A stretch of DNA of 13,932 nucleotides from an uncultured Bacteroidales bacterium (GTDB taxonomy: Bacteria; Bacteroidota; Bacteroidia; Bacteroidales; Muribaculaceae): positions 1-13,932 of the forward strand of contig USIN01000027.1 in assembly GCA_900554715.1 (NCBI GenBank). Direction: 5' to 3'. The notes under the pieces were generated by a model. The model worked only from the letters and a program-made list of their open reading frames with translations, had not been told where the DNA came from and ran no database searches. Made by a program: the position numbers and the translations under genes. Shown here one piece after another: positions 6,097-11,571 of the stretch (position 1 is its first letter; each line of letters starts with the position of its first letter).

Positions 6097-8525
6097 TAAT
6101 CTTTGTTGCCGTAATAGTAGCCCTTAGAGCCATAGCCATAACCTTTGCCATAGCCGTAGCCGTATGAATATCCGTATCCGTAGCGCGAACCGTCATCGAC
6201 CGTGGCATTGAGGATAACAGACATGTTCTTGAACTTGTGCTCGCTATACATACGGTCGATTTCGCCGACCATTGAACGTTCAAGCAGTCCGGCACGCACG
6301 ATAAAGAGGGTGCGGTCGCAATAACCGTCGACAATCTTCGCGTCGGCCATCATTGCGAACGGCGGACAGTCGATGAAGATATAGTCGAACTCCGGAGCGA
6401 GCTGGTCGAGCAGCGCGGCTAAACGTCCGTTTTCAAGAAGTTCTGTCGGGTTGGGCGGCATCGTGCCGACAGGCATGATCTTTAGACCGCAGAGCTCTTC
6501 TTTGGTAGTTATCAGTGAATTTACGTCATTAGTGCGGCCTGACAGATAGTCACTGATACCTTTACTCGGCGAACCGACAAACGATGACGTCGAGCCGTGA
6601 CGGAGGTCACCGTCGATGACAAGAACACGTTTGCCTTTGATGGCAAGTGACACGCCGAGGTTAATCGAAACGAACGTCTTGCCCGAACCGGGATTGAACG
6701 ACGTAATCATTATGTTATTGCACTTCTTTGAATCCTGGCAGAGGAAACCGAGATTGGTGCGAAGTACTCTGAACGCCTCGTTGGCGATATCTCGCGAACC
6801 TTCCTTGACGACGATATCCGTACGGTTGTCACCGCTTTTCTTTGCTTTCTTCAACAGACCTTTTCCGCCGTTGACCGACATAGGTATCTCACCGAGATAG
6901 GGAACTTTGAGATTCTCGAGATCCTTACGACCGCGTATCTTCGTATTGCCGATTTCTTTGACATAGATGATACCGAAGGGAATCAGGACGCCGAGCATGA
7001 AGGCGATGAGAAGTATATTGCGTTTTACAGGCGCCGTTGGATACGGCAGACCCGTAGGTCTTGTGATGACACGTGTGTTATATGCGGTAAATGCCTGTGA
7101 AAGCTCGTTCTCCTCACGTTTCTGAAGCAGGAAAAGATAAAGAGTCTCTTTGACTTTCTGCTGACGTTCGACGCTGAGAAGATATTTGGCCTGCGTCGGG
7201 TTTGCGGCTATCTGGGCCGTTGTCTGGTTCTCGCTCTGCTGCAAGTTCTTTATACTTGTGTTGAGGGCGATAATCTGATTGTCAATCGAGGTGATGATGC
7301 CTCGGCGCTGAGCTGCGAGCTGCTGGTCAAACTCGACGACGATAGGGTTGGTCTCCGAACTGTTTTCAGCAAGACCGTTGCGACGGAGCAGAAGTTTATT
7401 ATACTCCATGATCTGGGTAGACAGGCTCGGGTTCTCAATGCCGGTGTTAGACGGAAGCACCTGATTGCGGTTGCCGTCGGCCGTGAGATAATTGCGTATA
7501 TAACGCGAAACCTGCAGCTGGTTATTTAGCTCGAGTATCTGAGAGGCGATGTTGCTGTTCTGCTCCATATACATGCTCGAAGCGGCTGCAAGGTCAGGAA
7601 TAAGGTGCGTACTCTTATAAGAAGAGATGTCCTGATCGACATTCCCGAGCTCGCTTTCGATGACACCGAGACGGTCGTTTATGAAGTTTGATGTCGAGAC
7701 GGCAATCTGGTTCTTGTCTCTGATCCAGTTTTCGTTATATACGCCGATAAGCGTGTTGAGAATGTCTTCGGCGCGCTGTACCGACGGGTCGTTGACGGTG
7801 AGGTCTATAACGGTACCTTTGTCGTCAAGCAACGCAACTTTAAGTTTAGCGGTATATGAAGCTACGGCCGATTTGAGCGGCGACTTAGTCACATAAAGAT
7901 CAAAAGCCTCTTGGTCTTTGAAACCGTCGCCACGTGTGACGACCATGCGTCCCAGAGGCGTCGGGATACTGTCACCTATGGCATGAACGTCGGGATCTAC
8001 GGCATATTCTTCATCGTCAGCCTTGAAATCGCTGACCGTATAACCTCCCTTTTCATCAAAGTGGAGGATAAACGATGCCGACTGTTTGTCGTTTGAATCG
8101 GGGAAAGCAACTTTCGCGGGAAGGGTCATGCCATAGAGTATCGGCTTTCTGAAAAGGCCTTCGCCACGGTAATTCATATCAAGATCAAGGCGCTTGATGA
8201 CGTCTTCCATGATGTCAGGCGACTTGAGCGCGCTGAGCTCATTGTTGATATTTGTATTCGTTGAGAAAAGGCCGAGATCTGAAAAAGCATCGACCGCGCC
8301 GTTGACCGACGATCCGTTGCCCTCTTCTTTTATGAGAAGCGACGCCGTGCGGGTATATACAGGCGTTGCAAACAGCAGATAAACGACTGCGAGAGCAAGG
8401 CAGACCGCCACCGATGCCGCAATCCAGCGCCAACGGTGCAAACCGATCGACAGGATATCTTTAATACTTACAGCATTTGATGTTTCATCTGTCGCTATAT
8501 TCTTGTCAACTGATTCTTCTTGCAT
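6096..8525 (-). CDS. wzc: Wzc-like polysaccharide co-polymerase fused to a BY-family tyrosine kinase
   Basis: Inner-membrane protein that couples exopolysaccharide polymerisation and export to cycles of tyrosine autophosphorylation. The 809 residues start with a Wzz domain: a cytoplasmic N-terminus, a first membrane helix at about 33-53 (WIAASVAVCLALAVVYLLF), and a large periplasmic part with coiled-coil stretches (SELGNVDQDISSYKS, QQLAAQRRG). A second helix (ILLIAFMLGVLIPFGIIYV) leads back to the cytoplasmic kinase. There Walker A is FNPGSGKT (Lys616), Walker A' is VIDGDLR (Asp638, Asp640, Arg642) and Walker B is IFIDCPP (Asp719). The tail holds eleven tyrosines between residues 782 and 805, the expected autophosphorylation cluster. 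The protein is full length. It lies 49 bases after the Wza-like gene and overlaps the phosphatase gene by one base. Confidence 0.96.
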   Translation of the reverse strand: MQEESVDKNIATDETSNAVSIKDILSIGLHRWRWIAASVAVCLALAVVYLLFATPVYTRTASLLIKEEGNGSSVNGAVDAFSDLGLFSTNTNINNELSALKSPDIMEDVIKRLDLDMNYRGEGLFRKPILYGMTLPAKVAFPDSNDKQSASFILHFDEKGGYTVSDFKADDEEYAVDPDVHAIGDSIPTPLGRMVVTRGDGFKDQEAFDLYVTKSPLKSAVASYTAKLKVALLDDKGTVIDLTVNDPSVQRAEDILNTLIGVYNENWIRDKNQIAVSTSNFINDRLGVIESELGNVDQDISSYKSTHLIPDLAAASSMYMEQNSNIASQILELNNQLQVSRYIRNYLTADGNRNQVLPSNTGIENPSLSTQIMEYNKLLLRRNGLAENSSETNPIVVEFDQQLAAQRRGIITSIDNQIIALNTSIKNLQQSENQTTAQIAANPTQAKYLLSVERQQKVKETLYLFLLQKREENELSQAFTAYNTRVITRPTGLPYPTAPVKRNILLIAFMLGVLIPFGIIYVKEIGNTKIRGRKDLENLKVPYLGEIPMSVNGGKGLLKKAKKSGDNRTDIVVKEGSRDIANEAFRVLRTNLGFLCQDSKKCNNIMITSFNPGSGKTFVSINLGVSLAIKGKRVLVIDGDLRHGSTSSFVGSPSKGISDYLSGRTNDVNSLITTKEELCGLKIMPVGTMPPNPTELLENGRLAALLDQLAPEFDYIFIDCPPFAMMADAKIVDGYCDRTLFIVRAGLLERSMVGEIDRMYSEHKFKNMSVILNATVDDGSRYGYGYSYGYGYGKGYGYGSKGYYYGNKD
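6111..6182 (-). repeat. Tyr-Gly repeat coding the kinase tail
   Basis: Residues 782-805 of the kinase alternate Tyr with Gly, encoded by imperfect hexamers (TAYGGM and similar) with varied codons. Eleven tyrosines fall in 24 residues. Codon variation argues that the repeat is kept by selection on the protein rather than by recent slippage. Confidence 0.85.
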
Positions 8526-8574
8526 TGTATTGAAGTGTTTTTTTTATTTCTAAAGGTTTTGCCTAAATCATTGT

Positions 8575-9390
8575 TTATTTGAATATAAGGACGCAGACTG
8601 AAGTCAGGAGTGAGGCAACCGACACCCAGAACGAAGCCGACAGAGTTGTGTTGCCGTTGACAGTAGACTGACGTTTCATATAGTTGTTGGGGTCAACGAT
8701 GATTATGTCGTTTTGCTTGAGATAGAAAGCCGGTGATGAATATAGTGAAGAGGCGTTCGTCAGGTCGAGGCGATAAGACTTCTGTGTGCCGTCTTCGTCA
8801 CGGATCACAAGCACGTTCTTACGATTACCGTAAATAGTCATGTCGCCGGCTGCAGTGATAGCCTCAAGAACATTTACGCGCTCGCGGTCGAGGCTGACTC
8901 GGCCGGGATTGTTGACCTCGCCCATAACTGATACACCGGCGTTGGCAAACTCTACAGTAACTACCGGATCTTTGACAAGATTTTTCGAAATAAGCTGATC
9001 TTTGATATACTCGGCGACCTGATAGCGGCGCATGCCTTCGATATGGATATCGCCAAGCACAGGGAAGTCAATCGTTCCCTGAGGGGTTACTGTATAATAT
9101 GACACGTATGAGTTCGACGACACAAGCGATGCAGCGCTGTTGCCGGAACCGATTCTGTGCGAGACGATAGGCAGATTGAAAAGGTCGGCGAGCTCAGGGT
9201 CCTTAGAGTTGACAATAATCGCCAGTTTGTCATCAGGACGCACCTTGATTTCTGCGTTTTCAAGCGTCTGGACTACAGCACCGCTGTTAAGGTCCTGAAG
9301 CACGGTTATATCTTTCGGTGTCGCACACGAACTGAACAACATGACACTTGCGGCACAGCCGATAAAAATCAGTTTTAGAAATTTCATCAT
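8575..9390 (-). CDS. wza: Wza-like polysaccharide export outer-membrane lipoprotein
   Basis: Forms the outer-membrane export channel that docks on the Wzc-like protein. The 271-residue product has a lipoprotein signal (MKFLKLIFIGCAASVMLFSSC) with the lipobox cysteine at residue 22. The polysaccharide export (Poly_export) domain follows (ITVLQDLNSG, IKVRPDDKLAIIV, TPQGTIDFPVLGDI and VAEYIKDQLI), then an SLBB-type domain (VSVMGEVNNPGRVSL, VLEAITAAGDMTIYG, LKQNDIIIVDP). A hydrophobic C-terminal helix of about 18 residues (WVSVASLLTSVCVLIFK) could be the membrane-spanning segment of the barrel. Two adjacent ATG codons (9390 and 9387) are equally plausible starts. It is the first gene of the leftward operon, about 45 bases after its predicted transcription start, and 49 bases before the kinase gene, where I see no terminator. 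Confidence 0.94.
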   Translation of the reverse strand: MMKFLKLIFIGCAASVMLFSSCATPKDITVLQDLNSGAVVQTLENAEIKVRPDDKLAIIVNSKDPELADLFNLPIVSHRIGSGNSAASLVSSNSYVSYYTVTPQGTIDFPVLGDIHIEGMRRYQVAEYIKDQLISKNLVKDPVVTVEFANAGVSVMGEVNNPGRVSLDRERVNVLEAITAAGDMTIYGNRKNVLVIRDEDGTQKSYRLDLTNASSLYSSPAFYLKQNDIIIVDPNNYMKRQSTVNGNTTLSASFWVSVASLLTSVCVLIFK

Positions 9391-9442
9391 TTATCTTTTT
9401 AGATGACGTTTATAAATCGCGGCATGGTCAATCGCCTTTTTA

Positions 9443-9474
9443 CAAAGCTATAACACGCCTAAATACACTTCAAT
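9443..9474 (-). promoter_or_regulatory. Predicted promoter of the leftward polysaccharide operon
   Basis: On the minus strand TAGCTTTG (9450-9443) is a perfect -7 box and ATTG (9474-9471) lies 20 bases upstream at the -33 position. The inferred transcription start is near 9437, giving a leader of about 45 bases before the Wza-like start codon. The repeats and hairpins at 9488-9591 would then lie about 50 to 155 bases upstream of the start, where a regulator could bind. Confidence 0.6.
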
Positions 9475-9487
9475 TTTCTCTCAGGGA

Positions 9488-9568
9488 GGGACAACCTTCC
9501 TGCTGTGAATCCTTAACACTTACAGACAATGCTGACAGACGACACAAATAAAAGGGGACAACGTTCCT
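9488..9568. repeat. 14-bp direct repeat GGGACAACnTTCCT, two copies
   Basis: GGGACAACCTTCCT (9488-9501) and GGGACAACGTTCCT (9555-9568) differ at one base and start 67 bases apart, roughly six helical turns. Both lie upstream of the predicted leftward promoter and about 190-270 bases upstream of the rightward one. They look like a pair of binding sites for a transcription factor. The factor is unknown. Confidence 0.5.
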
Positions 9569-9591
9569 ATCTCGGATAGGGAAGCTATCTC
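9564..9591. promoter_or_regulatory. Overlapping CTATC/GATAG hairpins
   Basis: CTATC (9567-9571), GATAG (9575-9579) and CTATC (9585-9589) follow one another with 3- and 5-base gaps, so the middle element can pair with either neighbour but not both. The left stem is stronger because TTCC and G(G)GAA extend it. The arrangement may be a triple half-site operator or, if transcribed, a two-state RNA. It abuts the second GGGACAAC repeat. Confidence 0.4.
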
Positions 9592-9732
9592 TTCGCAAGT
9601 CACTAACATGCCGTTTATTATGGCAACCACAAGAGCTGCCCCCGATAAACGCTCTGTAATCAGCCGGGCGTTAAATACAGCCAAGTATTCTGATTCGGTG
9701 GCAAAATTACAAAAAAAGTTTTTTATTTTATA

Positions 9733-9763
9733 TATGTTAAACCGCTTTTTTTCGCTACATTTG
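9733..9763 (+). promoter_or_regulatory. Predicted promoter of the VWA/tubulin-like operon
   Basis: TACATTTG (9756-9763) is a perfect Bacteroidota -7 box. TATG (9733-9736), 19 bases upstream, matches the -33 TTTG at three of four positions. The predicted start of transcription is near 9770. This lies after the in-frame ATG at 9766, so that ATG is unlikely to be in the message, and the ATG at 9802 would have a leader of about 32 bases. Confidence 0.6.
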
Positions 9764-9801
9764 CAATGTTACACGTCATCATTTTAACCAATCACATCGC
9801 A

Positions 9802-11544
9802 ATGAAACGCGCCATCATTATTTCAATCGCGTTAATATTCTGTATCGCAGCCGACTGTGCCAGGCTGCGAAATTCAATATACATCTTCGACTGCACTCAG
9901 TCTATGAAAGGCAACGCCGCCAGAAACGCCCCCGATATATGGCAGACGACCAAATCGAGTCTTAAATCACGAATCGAGCGCGAACCGGCCGACGCACGCA
10001 TCGTCATCATTCCGTTTCAGTCTCAGCCCTACCCCGCGATTATCTTCGAACGCCGCGATTTCGACTGGGATAAAATCGACGGTAAATTCGAGGAATACAT
10101 CAAACAGCTCACCAACACCAACATCTGCGACTCGTGGTCGGCAGGCGAGAAATACATCGATCTGACCCGCAACAACTATATTTACCTTATGACCGACGGA
10201 GTCGACACCGACGCCGCCCGACGGACGAAGCTCGCCGACGTGTTCCGCCGGTTCTGCTCCAGAAATTACCCCGACACCCACGGTTTCTACGTCCGCCTGA
10301 CCGAAAACGCCCTCGTCGAGGATAACATCAGGGACATCATCGAAGGCTGCCGTAATCTCGACATCGTCTCACCGGCCGACAAGACCGATTTCGGCAGCTT
10401 TGACAGCCGCGTCATAAACATCAACACCCACGAGCTGCCCTGCCGCCGCATCGTCGACTTCAGCGACCCCGGCACATTCAAGGCCACAGCAAAGAGTGCC
10501 GACAGCAATTTCATCGTCGACGTCGTCGGCGGAGTCATGCAGAACGGCGTCATGGAACTTGAAATCCGCTCAGCTTACGGCGACGACAAAACCAGGCTGC
10601 ATGACGAGCTCGGCGACGAGAACTATGAATTTGACATCACCGTCAGCTCCGACAACATACACATCACCGACCCGCGCATCGAAGTCCGCGTCGTCAACCG
10701 TCCCGAGCGTGTCCTCACATTCGACGGCATCTCGCACGAGGAAGACGACCTCGGCAAAAGCATCCGCCACGAGGACTTCCTTTTCTCGGCCGCCTCGGCT
10801 CCCGATACCCTGAGCATCGACCTCGCGCCGGTGTTCAATGACGAGGCTCGCCGCGACCGCGCTTCGGCCTGCATGAAAGTATCGGCCAACTGCACCGACG
10901 ACATCACCATCCTCTTCAACGGCCGTGAACTTGCCGACTCATGCTTCACGCTCAAAGCCGGCGACGCGACTCCCGGCATCCTGTCGGTCATCTTCAGACC
11001 CGGCTGCGACGACAACCGGCTGAACCTCTCGATAACACAACTGTCATCAAAGACCCTCGACCGTATCAGTGACGCACCCGCCGGTGAGTTCGTCCACTCA
11101 TTCCGCGCCGAGTGCGAGAACGAGATGAATCCTCTGGCCAAAGGTCTTATCTGGGCCGCGGCCATCATCGTCGCGGCGCTGATTCTATGGTTCGTGCTGC
11201 TTAAACGTCAGATTTTCCCGCCGATAAGCAAGATAACGACCATAATGATAACGCGGCCTTATGTCAGCCAGCGCAAAGTGCGCGGCGCGCGCCTCGTCGT
11301 CTTCAGCGACAAACCTGTCCGTCAGGGCTTTTTCAACCGCCTCTTCACCGGCCGCATCATCTCTGAGGTCAATCCTGTGTGGGCCTCGCGCTGCGAGATG
11401 CGCCACGCCCGCAACGGCGTCCGTTTCAGCTGCCCCGACCGCGACATGACATCGTCACCCTCGGCCCTGATGAGCAAATTCAACGAATATACAATCATGA
11501 GCATAAAAAACTCAAGCTGCGATATAACCATTAAAACCCTTTAA
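9802..11544 (+). CDS. Exported, membrane-anchored von Willebrand A (VWA) domain protein
   Basis: Likely an inner-membrane protein with a periplasmic metal-dependent adhesion domain. I chose the ATG at 9802 because it opens a signal peptide (MKRAIIISIALIFCIAADC) and lies just after the predicted promoter; the in-frame ATG at 9766 would precede transcription. The 580 residues begin with a VWA domain of about 24-215. Its metal site reads DCTQS (Asp30, Thr32, Ser34, a Thr variant of DxSxS) and MTDGVD (Asp132); a Thr in TNTNICDSWSAGE may be the third ligand. A long beta-rich stretch of about 220-440 follows, of unknown family. One membrane helix spans about 449-467 (LIWAAAIIVAALILWFVLL), then KR and a 113-residue basic tail that should be cytoplasmic. 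It is 27 bases before the tubulin-like gene and surely co-transcribed. VWA is a clear call; the partner role is inferred. Confidence 0.85.
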   Translation: MKRAIIISIALIFCIAADCARLRNSIYIFDCTQSMKGNAARNAPDIWQTTKSSLKSRIEREPADARIVIIPFQSQPYPAIIFERRDFDWDKIDGKFEEYIKQLTNTNICDSWSAGEKYIDLTRNNYIYLMTDGVDTDAARRTKLADVFRRFCSRNYPDTHGFYVRLTENALVEDNIRDIIEGCRNLDIVSPADKTDFGSFDSRVININTHELPCRRIVDFSDPGTFKATAKSADSNFIVDVVGGVMQNGVMELEIRSAYGDDKTRLHDELGDENYEFDITVSSDNIHITDPRIEVRVVNRPERVLTFDGISHEEDDLGKSIRHEDFLFSAASAPDTLSIDLAPVFNDEARRDRASACMKVSANCTDDITILFNGRELADSCFTLKAGDATPGILSVIFRPGCDDNRLNLSITQLSSKTLDRISDAPAGEFVHSFRAECENEMNPLAKGLIWAAAIIVAALILWFVLLKRQIFPPISKITTIMITRPYVSQRKVRGARLVVFSDKPVRQGFFNRLFTGRIISEVNPVWASRCEMRHARNGVRFSCPDRDMTSSPSALMSKFNEYTIMSIKNSSCDITIKTL

Positions 11545-11571
11545 GCGAAAATCAAGAACCACTTCAATATC

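Larger units (their letters stand above)
9391..9801. other. Divergent control region between the polysaccharide module and the VWA/tubulin-like pair
   Basis: This 411-base stretch has no supportable gene. Reading left to right it holds a leftward promoter (9443-9474), two copies of GGGACAACnTTCCT (9488 and 9555), overlapping CTATC/GATAG hairpins (9566-9591), a 7-bp inverted pair CGTTTAT/ATAAACG (9612-9618 and 9645-9651), an isolated leftward -7 box TAATTTTG (9709-9702, no -33 partner), an A/T-rich track 9711-9737, and the rightward promoter (9733-9763). It is much more AT-rich and structured than the rest of the window. Confidence 0.7.

Noticed and set aside
9612..9651. CGTTTAT/ATAAACG inverted pair
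   Set aside because: A seven-base stem with a 26-base loop is expected by chance in intergenic DNA of this length.
9702..9709. Second leftward -7 box TAATTTTG with a possible 300-base leader
   Set aside because: No -33 element lies 17-23 bases upstream in an A/T-rich track where such matches arise by chance. The promoter at 9443-9474 has both boxes.
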